Shown: positions 36,527 to 43,482 of the stretch, piece after piece | How positions within the stretch are numbered: position 1 is the first letter of the stretch | Layout: each line of letters starts with the position of its first letter | The notes under the pieces: model-generated | Database searches by the model: none | What the model was told of the DNA's origin: nothing | What the model saw: the letters and a program-made list of their open reading frames with translations, nothing else | Source of the DNA: Pseudomonas viridiflava | Lineage (GTDB): Bacteria > Pseudomonadota > Gammaproteobacteria > Pseudomonadales > Pseudomonadaceae | Direction: 5' to 3' | Assembly: GCF_900589395.1 (NCBI RefSeq) | Contig: NZ_UUIS01000061.1 | Coordinates: 180,319-244,318, forward strand | Length of the DNA: 64,000 nt | Made by a program: the position numbers and the translations under genes

Positions 36527-37099
36527 CTAATCAAGCAAAAATGATGAGAAGTAAAACGACAATTTTTTAGCCTCAAGATCAATCAATTGATAACGCATCC
36601 TATCGAAGCCAGAATCCAGTTTGTTAACGTTCATGTGCATCAGCTGAGTTAATCCGCCGCCAACATCACGGGCCGTAAACCGGCTAACATCAATGAACTT
36701 GATGCTCACCACACCAGCCCCTAACTTTTCAGAGGCCGAAATCGATAAAGATAAATCATAAGCCATTCCGTCAATATTCAACTGAATACTGATTGCATGC
36801 AAGCAGTTGTTAGCAACAAGCCATTCATTCAACTCTGGAAGACCCGTCACTATTGATTCTCGTCTCTTTCCCATTGGAGCCATAGCCTGGACCCTACTTA
36901 TAAGTAGGCGTGTGGGGGTCGGAATGATATTCCGCAGGCTTTTCTTGGCTTCCATCGCCGTGATTAGTGTAATTCGTTCTTTTAACCTGACGACCAACAC
37001 CGAAACTGGGCTATTGGTGATTGGCGAGAAACCATCAACTCGCTCACCATTCATCCACAATTCAGGGCTTGCAGTAAGTAGATTAAACAACGCCGGCAC
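36527..37099 (-). CDS. unrecognised protein, possible immunity protein
   Basis: A 190 aa frame beginning with GTG and lacking a clear ribosome-binding site. The C-terminal half (AISIQLNIDGMAYDLSLSIS, VVSIKFIDVSRFTARDVGGG, DRMRYQLIDLEAKKLSFYFS) has the alternating beta character of many immunity proteins, with an F.dV.rF element and a closing D-E/L-basic strand. The first half has no obvious homologue. It follows the cdiI-like gene by 37 bases. Function not assigned. Confidence 0.5.
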   Translation of the reverse strand: MPALFNLLTASPELWMNGERVDGFSPITNSPVSVLVVRLKERITLITAMEAKKSLRNIIPTPTRLLISRVQAMAPMGKRRESIVTGLPELNEWLVANNCLHAISIQLNIDGMAYDLSLSISASEKLGAGVVSIKFIDVSRFTARDVGGGLTQLMHMNVNKLDSGFDRMRYQLIDLEAKKLSFYFSSFLLD

Positions 37100-37135
37100 G
37101 AGGCCGGTGTCAGATCAACTCGAAACCTCTACACA

Positions 37136-37666
37136 TTAGGTGCACCGACTAAAAGCCAAACGCAAGGCCGCACCTACATCGGAAGGACTACTACCGCTGG
37201 GGATAATGACATAGTCACTCTCACTCAGTCCCTTACCACTCCAGGCTTCTAGCTTTTCGTGATGGCCAGGACGAATAGTTATCTGGCCTCCCTTACTTTC
37301 GATACTGCATTTTTTCATATCTTTAAATAACGCACGCTTATTCTTGTAGCTGTAGCGCTCCAACGTACCGCTAACCCATTGATCATATCGTTGGTTGGTC
37401 AAGTCGTAGTCGTATACATCCATATCAAACGTAGCTTCAGGATGAATCCAAACATCCTGACGCAGCTCGGGAAGCACAAATCGGCTATGGGCCAACGCAT
37501 CCAATACTACAACACCTAACGCTTGATCACTGATTTCAGGGCTGGCGTGATGCTCGACACCCTGTGGATCAGCTCCACTACTCCGATAGCCAGAATAAGT
37601 TTTAACGTAAATAAACTCCTTATTGGCCCCTGCATCCGCCCAGGCTGTTTTCACGACATCGTTCAT
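37136..37666 (-). CDS. CdiI-type immunity protein
   Basis: A 176 aa protein with FIYVKTYSGYRSSGADPQGV near residues 18-37, then ERYSYKNKRALFKDMKKCSI, EGGQITIRPGHHEKLEAWSG-like sequence and a closing SDVGAALRLAFSRC. I recognise this as the CDI immunity family (of the CdiI_4 type) that neutralises tRNase CdiA C-termini. The matching toxin lies directly upstream but is broken, so this immunity gene outlives its partner. AAGGTGA precedes the ATG. Confidence 0.72.
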   Translation of the reverse strand: MNDVVKTAWADAGANKEFIYVKTYSGYRSSGADPQGVEHHASPEISDQALGVVVLDALAHSRFVLPELRQDVWIHPEATFDMDVYDYDLTNQRYDQWVSGTLERYSYKNKRALFKDMKKCSIESKGGQITIRPGHHEKLEAWSGKGLSESDYVIIPSGSSPSDVGAALRLAFSRCT

Positions 37667-37673
37667 TTGAATT

Positions 37674-38244
37674 CACCTTGGTAATTTTTACCGTAACGCC
37701 TTTGCTCTGACCCTATTCAACGGCTCTATTGATTTGTTCCCACTGAGCGCTAGTCGTGGCTTCAGGAATAGCCACTTGTAATTCGCGAGCGGTAATTTTA
37801 CTTGAAGCAACTGTCACACCCTTCAATCCAGATTCAGAAAATTAGCAGCGGCATCAATATTAACTTTGAGCGATGAATACACTTGGCTCTGATTAGCAAG
37901 TTTGGCAGCAGTCGTTGTATCAAGTGTTTTGGCGCTGATCGATATACCAGTGGCCTCGTCAAAAAAGTCAAACGTCTTGAAGTTAGGCGGTGGTCGAGAA
38001 CCGGCTGGCAGTTGCGTCCCAAGATAACCCTCCCGAGGCATGCCTTGTCTTTTAATTCCCTTACCCCACACAATACCCGTTGTAGCCCGCTCTATTGTTC
38101 GTGCTGAATTCGCAGCCTTTGCCGCCGCTGCCCTCTCTGCAGCTGCAAGCCCCGCCGTACCGCCAATGAGTCAACATCAGTGAACGCCTGACCACCCATC
38201 TTACCTTGCGCTGTTACTTTCGGAGCAGTAGCTTTTTCACCAAC
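37674..38244 (-). pseudogene. broken orphan CdiA C-terminal tRNase-type toxin
   Basis: Frame one begins after the upstream immunity stop with VGEKATAPKVTAQGKMGGQA and FTDVDS. A frameshift leads to LIGGTAGLAAAERAAAAKAA, then GIVWGKGIKRQGMPREGY, PPPNFKTFDFFDEATGISIS, AKTLDTTTAAKLANQ and SLKVNIDAAANF. Adding one T to the four-T run at 37838-37841 would join it to SESGLKGVTVASSKITAREL, QVAIPEATTSAQWEQINRAV and, past an in-frame TAG (37713-37715), GQSKGVTVKITKV. The WGKGI..QG, NFKTFDFFD and KTLDT motifs mark a CdiA tRNase-type nuclease tip. At least three lesions, so it is inactive. Confidence 0.75.
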
Positions 38245-38469
38245 TTATTCGTGAGAAGCTAAAGTCTTAGTCGCCTGATGCAAAGTAGCCATGAGGTCCT
38301 CAATATTAAAACTCCATTTACCGCCCTCAACGGGGGGATAAATTTCTATTTCAATTGGTCTTCCTGGCTCATGTGATACCTCAGCCAACTGACTCGACCC
38401 CGCCCAAATCTCGAACATGCAATTCTCTCGATCTGGGGGGCTTGTGATCACAGTAGATAAAAGATTCAT
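38245..38469 (-). CDS. small immunity-type protein
   Basis: A 74 aa acidic protein: MNLLSTVITSPPDRENCMF, WAGSSQLAEVSHEPGRPIEI, then EIYPPVEGGKWSFNIEDL and a helical end. Its size, acidity and place between toxin modules point to an immunity protein. The cognate toxin could be the TWTG-type module at 39103-39627, two genes upstream. AAGGAG lies 12 bases before the ATG. I have no family name for it. Confidence 0.5.
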   Translation of the reverse strand: MNLLSTVITSPPDRENCMFEIWAGSSQLAEVSHEPGRPIEIEIYPPVEGGKWSFNIEDLMATLHQATKTLASHE

Positions 38470-38526
38470 GGCTTCGATGGCTCCTTTGACACCGGCTATT
38501 CAAAACGACACTGAAGTGGTCATTTA

Positions 38527-38892
38527 TCAAGCCCAATTTAATTCAGGCTCAACAGTACAATCAAGCCCAGCAGAAACAAGAGTATTTTTAACCTTTAAAA
38601 CCTCCAAAGCCTGCCCAATAAATACGAGAGAAATTCCTTTCTGGAGAGTCTTTCTGCACGTTAAAAAATTATGACCCGCCACTTCAGATACGGCTCTTAT
38701 ATGGGCTTCATTTTTATAGTCACCACTACAACTAACTTCATACTTCGCTTCATCAACCTTAATACCCGAAATATGTGTAGTCACTACAGACCAGCCACAA
38801 TCAGCACACCTTAACCCTTGAGCGCTACCTTCTTTTAAGTTCTCTAATCTCCCCCCGCATCGCTCACACACCATAAAGTAGTTCTTTTTCAT
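38527..38892 (-). CDS. zinc-ribbon immunity-type protein, copy 2
   Basis: A 121 aa protein paralogous to the one at 42644-43006: CERCGG near residues 9-14 and CADCGW near 29-34 form a zinc ribbon, followed by VVTTHISGIKVDEAKYEVSC and a C-terminal VLKVKNTLVSAGLDCTVEP that resembles the L7/L12-type alpha-beta fold. The ATG overlaps the stop of the toxin remnant (ATGA), the same arrangement as in copy 1. Probably immunity to the His/Cys toxin module. Confidence 0.62.
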   Translation of the reverse strand: MKKNYFMVCERCGGRLENLKEGSAQGLRCADCGWSVVTTHISGIKVDEAKYEVSCSGDYKNEAHIRAVSEVAGHNFLTCRKTLQKGISLVFIGQALEVLKVKNTLVSAGLDCTVEPELNWA

Positions 38893-39161
38893 TCTGCCTT
38901 ACCAAGATAGAATATTTTAAACACCCCCTGACTCGACAAATCAGGGACATTAAACAATGGTGAACTCTGACTCAACGAGGAACGTGGAGCAACTATCATC
39001 TTACCATCACCATAAGCCCACACCAATTTAGTTGGGGCTTTCACCGGCACTCCCATTTTATTTGCCAAGTTTTGAGCAAATCCAGTATCACACGCCCAAG
39101 TATCACACGATAGCAAGCGGATTGGCTGCCCATTTGACTTCAATTTTATGGACCTTTCCAT
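38889..39161 (-). pseudogene. truncated copy of the His/Cys toxin module
   Basis: From about 39135 the frame reads NGQPIRLLSCDTWACDTGFA, QNLANKMGVPVKAPTKLVWA and YGDGKMIVAPRSS, closely matching the 43006-43482 module. It lacks the N-terminal half with the catalytic His (IAHGS in copy 1), and the conserved CDTG has become CDTW. The first codons (MERSIKLKS) belong to the overlapping upstream module read in another frame. It is a recombination remnant that retains the immunity gene. Confidence 0.65.
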
Positions 39162-39627
39162 ATCCGTATTTTTGGGATATTTTTCCTGTCCAAGTATTCA
39201 AAACAGCGTTTTCTTTTGACATTCCATCGACAATATTCTTTAAATATTTGACAGTGTTAACGCTGTCAGTACCCGTCTCCCAAGCCCCGCGGACTTGGTT
39301 AACCTGGATTCCTTCGTTGCCGAGGCGTTGCATTGCGCTGGCGAACATATCAGTGCCTGATGCATCGTAAAAGGGGTGATTTTGTGCCGCACGAATCTCA
39401 AACCCCAGCACTCCCGCTTTATCCACATTCACAACCAATCCTGCTACACCCTCAGGATCACCATACTTGAGTTGGACCCCTCCATCTTTAGATACGCTCA
39501 TCATGAATTCATTTGTAACATCAATTTTTGGGATGGGTGGTTCAATTCTCCCAAGTTCTTTTTCACCAACTACGGTGAAATCAAAACCACTGGAAAATTT
39601 AAAATTGCTCCTTCTACATAATCCCAA
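39103..39627 (-). CDS. orphan toxin-type C-terminal module with TWTG motif
   Basis: About 165 usable residues without a conventional start: the first codons overlap the end of the upstream immunity gene, as expected for a module transplanted from a large toxin. The part from EGVAGLVVNVDKAGVLGFEI through QRLGNEGIQVNQVRGAWETG to NAVLNTWTGKISQKYGYGKV resembles a polymorphic-toxin tip with a W..g...N...F/Y...G.s.e.A...TWTGK..... GF pattern. At KVHKIEVK it runs into the neighbouring module remnant, which gives an artificial tail (WAANPLAIV). Activity is unknown. Confidence 0.5.
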   Translation of the reverse strand: MGLCRRSNFKFSSGFDFTVVGEKELGRIEPPIPKIDVTNEFMMSVSKDGGVQLKYGDPEGVAGLVVNVDKAGVLGFEIRAAQNHPFYDASGTDMFASAMQRLGNEGIQVNQVRGAWETGTDSVNTVKYLKNIVDGMSKENAVLNTWTGKISQKYGYGKVHKIEVKWAANPLAIV

Positions 39628-39860
39628 GATAGGGCATGCAATTTCTTTGATACGCGCGGATCTATTGGCATTAGTAACATCAAGAAAGCCTCCAGCTCTT
39701 CACTATACTCAATTCCTTTTATGCCTAAATTATCGTGCAGCCTTCCAGAATACTCACTTTCAATGCCGTCATTCGAAAAGACATAAATTATCTCAGAGGT
39801 AATATCTGAGTAAACAATTGACTGAACAAAAACCTTACTGCTTATAGACGGAATGACCAT
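39570..39860 (-). CDS. putative immunity protein of the C39-like module
   Basis: A 96 aa protein starting MVIPSISSKVFVQSIVYSD, acidic and mixed alpha-beta (EIIYVFSNDGIESEYSGRLH, IEYSEELEAFLMLLMPIDP, KLHALSWDYVEGAILNF). The ATG at 39860 lies inside the last codons of the upstream toxin module (26-base overlap), typical of tightly coupled toxin/immunity pairs. No family is recognised. Confidence 0.55.
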   Translation of the reverse strand: MVIPSISSKVFVQSIVYSDITSEIIYVFSNDGIESEYSGRLHDNLGIKGIEYSEELEAFLMLLMPIDPRVSKKLHALSWDYVEGAILNFPVVLISP

Positions 39861-40296
39861 TCCACACATCCTTAAACTCTTCAACGCCCATTTTGTACTG
39901 CGTACCATTAAAAGGATCTTTAATCAACACCCTGCCAACGGCATCTACTCCATCAACAACGACCCAGTGCCCTACTTTATTTCCAGAATCCCACATCATT
40001 GCACTCCAAGAGCCAGTTTTATTGAGTGCATTGAAGCTAGATACATCGACTGCATTCCCAACCCAACCAGAATCAACTGTATTCAATTTTCTCGCCAAGG
40101 AATTCATGGAAGTAAGCTCGGTTCCAAGATCAACCTGAGAAGTAAGAACACCTTGATCCTTCAACAGCATCTCACCACAGGCAGCACCGCAAGCTGTAGG
40201 AGTGGATTGCTTTACCACGTTAGGGTTAGCAACCTCGTCCAAAACATTCCAAGTCCCACCAGCCCCAGCCTGTATTTCTTTTGCACCTAGCCTTTC
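39835..40296 (-). CDS. orphan toxin module with C39-peptidase-like fold
   Basis: A module open from 40296 without an ATG: ERLGAKEIQAGAGGTWNVLD, then VVKQSTPTACGAACGEMLLK with the candidate nucleophile Cys, WSAMMWDSGNKVGHWVVVDG with the candidate His, and VLIKDPFNGTQYKMGVEEFK with the Asp. This Q...CGAAC / GHWVVVDG / DP order is that of papain-like C39 peptidases. It follows a junction linker, so it is probably an unexpressed CdiA tip that could be joined to cdiA. The overlapping immunity gene follows. Confidence 0.6.
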   Translation of the reverse strand, partial: ERLGAKEIQAGAGGTWNVLDEVANPNVVKQSTPTACGAACGEMLLKDQGVLTSQVDLGTELTSMNSLARKLNTVDSGWVGNAVDVSSFNALNKTGSWSAMMWDSGNKVGHWVVVDGVDAVGRVLIKDPFNGTQYKMGVEEFKDVWNGHSVYKQ

Positions 40297-40326
40297 TCAA
40301 CCTTTATTTAAACGCAGAATCATTAT

Positions 40327-40785
40327 TCAACTGAAAGAAATTATTCTTTTTTCTAAGAAATCGATAAAGTTCTTCGCATACAAACTAGAAGTTTTATCAG
40401 AAAGTTCAAGCCTATAAACAGGATACTCCCCATCATTAAGACCATCGTCCGTGGCAAAATAAAATGATTCCCCTGCACCCGGCGGTTCGCAGATAAATAG
40501 CCTCTCCTTCCCACACAACCCATTTCGACCGTTAACGATTGACATATAAACGATATCACCCCCCCTTACACTATCAAAATCCATTTCGTAGATACTATAA
40601 ATCTCCTCCCCAGATATTTCCCCGCCAGAACAACACTTCAGCCACCATTTATAGCTATCAGGCAACTTCAACCCAAGACGAGCTTCAGCTTTATAAATCC
40701 ACTCATCAGCAATCCCGTCACCATATTCAGCAAACTCAACGAAATCCGACTCTTTAATAAGATTAATGATTCTCGAATAATCCAC
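40327..40785 (-). CDS. SMI1/KNR4 (SUKH) family immunity protein
   Basis: A 152 aa protein with the SUKH signature: AEARLGLKLPDSYKWWLKCC near residues 31-50 followed by GGEISGEEIYSIYEMD and the late strand YFATDDG...YPVYRLEL. SUKH proteins are broad immunity proteins for nuclease toxins. Start GTG at 40785 with a GGGGGTGA site upstream. No intact toxin precedes it; only a 26-base remnant of the junction sequence is visible at 40866-40891. Confidence 0.75.
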   Translation of the reverse strand: MDYSRIINLIKESDFVEFAEYGDGIADEWIYKAEARLGLKLPDSYKWWLKCCSGGEISGEEIYSIYEMDFDSVRGGDIVYMSIVNGRNGLCGKERLFICEPPGAGESFYFATDDGLNDGEYPVYRLELSDKTSSLYAKNFIDFLEKRIISFS

Positions 40786-40916
40786 GCCTAATCACCCCCG
40801 CTCCGAGCCCGCAACTTCCAACATTCTGACTGATAAGAGTTAAATTCTTTAACCTACCTTATCAAGGCTTTTGCATTCAAACCCGGAAAAACTTAACCCG
40901 CCCCCCTTTTGCACCA

Positions 40917-41362
40917 TCAACTTACCCAGGAAAGGTGATCCTCATCTAAATAATATAGTTTCTCAAGCCTTCCTGAAATTTCAGGCAGTTCAAGAAGACA
41001 TTCTGAAACATATGAAAAAGGAAGTCCACTCCTTAGCTCTTGAGCTCTTGCAGAGTAGTCTGCCCAAGACGGCTCAACCATCCCATTCCAGAATGTAACA
41101 AAGGAGCCATCTTCAAGAAGAATTACAGGCTTTAAGTCCTCAACTTCCCCACCGCCATCCCAGTACAGATAGCCTAAGTAACTAGAACCACCCCCCCAAC
41201 AAAACCAGCGCGAACAATTACTTGAGCGTCAGCACAAATTTCCTTATCAATTAGAGGGCGGACTGTTAGCTCATCTTCTGCAGACTCATCCATAGGAAAG
41301 TACCAAACACCAAAACAAGCAAGATCATTAATGCCCAATTCATACATCTGTTTATCAGTCAT
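40917..41362 (-). pseudogene. immunity gene frameshifted at a seven-G tract
   Basis: Frame one runs MTDKQMYELGINDLACFGVW, then DESAEDELTVRPLIDKEICA and VIVRAGFVGG, and stops after VVLVT (41174). The seven-G run (41191-41197 as C on the given strand) is the break: one extra G continues GSSYLGYLYWDGGGEVEDLK, PVILLEDGSFVTFWNG, WADYSARAQELRSGLPFSYV and so on to a stop at 40917, giving a 148 aa protein. The two halves join without loss, so this is a recent indel, a phase-variable tract or a base-calling error. Confidence 0.7.
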
Positions 41363-41372
41363 GCTTGCATAC

Positions 41373-41736
41373 CTATTTAATCAAGTGCTTGATTGAACCA
41401 AACAATTCGGGCCGCCCTATATCGCCATAGGCTTTCTGCAATCCCGAGCTTATTTTCCCAGAAGTATACGTAGCCGGCTTACCACCTACCATGGGAGGCA
41501 AATACTTACTGATAGCTTTATGCATAGCATCAGGATTCACCTTTCCCGTATGAGAGTACTGGGTAATTAGAGTCGCTGGGTGATCCAGCATGTCATTTTT
41601 CGTACAACCCAACATCCTCCCCCAAATATTGAGGCAAGGTGTGATGCGCCTGGAATCCTTTGTTTAATCCCTGAAGCTCTCGATAAGTAGGACTAATTAC
41701 GTCAGGTACAATCTGGCCTGTCGCTTTTGGACCGTT
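41373..41736 (-). pseudogene. orphan AHH/HNH-like toxin module frameshifted at a five-G tract
   Basis: Starts as NGPKATGQIVPDVISPTYRE overlapping the stop of the previous immunity gene, then LQGLNKGFQAHHTLPQYLG. Removing one G from the five-G run (41619-41623) joins it to RMLGCTKNDMLDHPATLI, TQYSHTGKVNPDAMHKAISK and the C-terminal LQKAYGDIGRPELFGSIKHL. The GFQAHHTLP element resembles His-His nuclease toxins (AHH/LHH type). Its immunity gene follows 11 bases later and is also frameshifted. Confidence 0.65.
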
Positions 41737-42127
41737 AGCTCACCATCTCCTTTAAGAAATGCAGCCCACCTTCATCCCGAATCGCATAGGCACTTTCATA
41801 CTGAAAAGAAAGAATAAATCTACAACTTTTCTCCTCAGATAAAACACTCAGGAAGCGTTTAATATCATCAGAGCTTTCAGCAAGAGAATCAACCGGACAA
41901 TGAAATGCACCCCTGACTCCCACAGCCCAACCTACACTCACCCCTTCAGTCACAACCTCATCAAAACCATCGCACTCACGAAATACAAAGTAAGTGTTAG
42001 AAATATTAAAATTTCCTGACACGCCGTTGCTATCGACACAGAGCTCAGCCCCGAGCTCAGATAGCACCCAAGAAATTTCACTCATGGAAATGCCAGACTC
42101 TATTTCAAGGCTCATAGTAATTTTCAT
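41735..42127 (-). CDS. putative immunity protein of the PD-(D/E)XK module
   Basis: A 130 aa acidic protein (MKITMSLEIESGISMSEISW, FRECDGFDEVVTEGVSVG, FLSVLSEEKSCRFILSFQYE). The ATG overlaps the stop of the toxin module (ATGA). No family is recognised; immunity is inferred from position, size and charge. Confidence 0.58.
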   Translation of the reverse strand: MKITMSLEIESGISMSEISWVLSELGAELCVDSNGVSGNFNISNTYFVFRECDGFDEVVTEGVSVGWAVGVRGAFHCPVDSLAESSDDIKRFLSVLSEEKSCRFILSFQYESAYAIRDEGGLHFLKEMVS

Positions 42128-42645
42128 TTCGCGACCTCAATCACCTTGAACTCCCCATTCTTCATGATGTATAGCTTCTTCAGACCTTCAACTGGCTTAA
42201 GGCTCAAGGCATTTCCCACTTGATTGATAGTTAGAGGAGAGTCAGCCAAGTTGATCACTACACTGCTGGCTTGCTTTTTGACCTTATCATTAACTGTCAT
42301 CAACACGGAGCCGACACTGCCAGTTCTCGGAGATGCAACATCAGCCAGCTCTCCATTAATTCGTAAATCTGGATTGGCTCCTTTCTTACCAGTATTAGCT
42401 AGCTGCTCAACATCATAACCACCTCTAGCAAGACTCTTTGCAGCCTCATTTTGGCGCTCAATTGAGCGAACCATATCTGGACTTGCATTCTTTGGTGGCA
42501 GTTCTGGCTCACCCTTCAACGAGCCAATCTTGGGCAATCCGGTAGTGCCGGCCTCAGCATCTGTAATTGCGCTAGCTGAGTTCGGATTCTTCGTGGATAC
42601 CTCTTTTGGACCAGCGCCACCAGTAGCTTTTGCACCTATGCCATC
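42124..42645 (-). CDS. orphan CdiA C-terminal nuclease-like module
   Basis: A module open from just inside the previous immunity gene's stop: DGIGAKATGGAGPKEVSTKN linker, then an E-rich hinge GSLKGEPELPPKN, and a domain with RQNEAAKSLARGGYDVEQLA, KKGANPDLRINGELADVASP and a closing ASSVVINLADSPLTINQV. The N..AA..LA..GY / NPDLRINGE.aD pattern is that of CdiA C-terminal restriction-endonuclease-like tRNase domains. An internal TTG gives the shorter 137 aa frame. It appears intact but lacks secretion domains of its own. Confidence 0.65.
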   Translation of the reverse strand, partial: DGIGAKATGGAGPKEVSTKNPNSASAITDAEAGTTGLPKIGSLKGEPELPPKNASPDMVRSIERQNEAAKSLARGGYDVEQLANTGKKGANPDLRINGELADVASPRTGSVGSVLMTVNDKVKKQASSVVINLADSPLTINQVGNALSLKPVEGLKKLYIMKNGEFKVIEVAK

Positions 42646-43006
42646 AAACCCAGAAAAAATCGGGTTTAATCATGTACTCAACTCCAACTCCAGCAAGAAT
42701 TTTTCGAACTCTTAATACGTCTACAGCCTGTCCAGAAAAAATCCTAAACAGGCCCTGCTGAAGTAATTTTCTAGACTCTAAAAAATTAGACCCAAACACC
42801 TCGGACACAGCCATTATATGTGTTTTATTTTTATAATCACCAGCACAAAATACCTCATATACCTCTTCATCAATCTTAATACCAGACATATTTGTAGTAA
42901 CTAACGACCAGCCACAAACGGAGCACCTTACCCCTTGAGCGCTATTTTCCTCAAAATTTACCAAGCTACCGCCACATAGCTCGCACACAGCTAATGAAAT
43001 AGCCAC
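42644..43006 (-). CDS. zinc-ribbon immunity-type protein, copy 1
   Basis: A 120 aa protein: CELCGG near residues 8-13 and CSVCGW near 28-33, then SLVTTNMSGIKIDEEVYEVF, HIMAVSEVFGSNFLESRKLL and a C-terminal VLRVRKILAGVGVEYMIKP. Paralogous to the protein at 38527-38892. The GTG start touches the last base of the toxin module's stop (TAGTG). Probably immunity to the His/Cys module encoded immediately upstream. Confidence 0.65.
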   Translation of the reverse strand: MAISLAVCELCGGSLVNFEENSAQGVRCSVCGWSLVTTNMSGIKIDEEVYEVFCAGDYKNKTHIMAVSEVFGSNFLESRKLLQQGLFRIFSGQAVDVLRVRKILAGVGVEYMIKPDFFWV

Positions 43007-43482
43007 TATGGTTTACCTGGATTAAAAATCTTGAACTCACCTTGATTCGATAAGTCCGGAAAATTTGGATTCGAAGGAGATCTCGGAGCGACTACCATTC
43101 TTCCATCGCCGTAGGCCCATACCAAGTTAGTTGGAGCCTTCACCGAAACACCCATTTTATTCGCAAGACTCTGAGCAAACCCGGCATCACAAGCTCCAGT
43201 ATCACAAGATAACAAACGAATTGGCTGCCCACTATAAGCAGGGTTGTTTTCGATAAGTCGAGAGACTACACGCTGATCCGCCATAATAGTTCCACCGGGA
43301 GTAACAACTTCAATTTTTTGTGTACTCCCATGAGCGATAACGTCAAAATAACCGTTCGAATCTATATCAGATCTTTTAGATACATTTTTAAAAAATTGAT
43401 CGGATTCGCCCATAAAATTGGCTGCACCCGGCGCCGCTTGGCCTGCTGCTGCATCAGCACTTGCGCCTTTTGGACCATCAAC
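43006..43482 (-). CDS. orphan toxin module with His/Cys pair
   Basis: Open from inside the end of the TreTu immunity gene: VDGPKGASADAAAGQAAPGA linker, then SDQFFKNVSKRSDIDSNGYF, DVIAHGSTQKIEV, GQPIRLLSCDTGACDAGFAQ, SLANKMGVSVKAPTNLVWAY and a closing EFKIFNPGKP. The IAHGS His followed by LLSCDTGA Cys, each at the end of a hydrophobic strand, is the arrangement of clan CD (caspase-like) cysteine peptidases, though the family is not one I can name. No start codon suits a stand-alone protein; 43413 (an internal ATG) is possible. Confidence 0.58.
   Translation of the reverse strand, partial: VDGPKGASADAAAGQAAPGAANFMGESDQFFKNVSKRSDIDSNGYFDVIAHGSTQKIEVVTPGGTIMADQRVVSRLIENNPAYSGQPIRLLSCDTGACDAGFAQSLANKMGVSVKAPTNLVWAYGDGRMVVAPRSPSNPNFPDLSNQGEFKIFNPGKP

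Noticed and set aside
36080..36544. A 154-codon + strand frame opposite the Sel1-like gene
   Set aside because: The minus strand encodes a signal peptide and Sel1 repeats; the + strand translation is unstructured.
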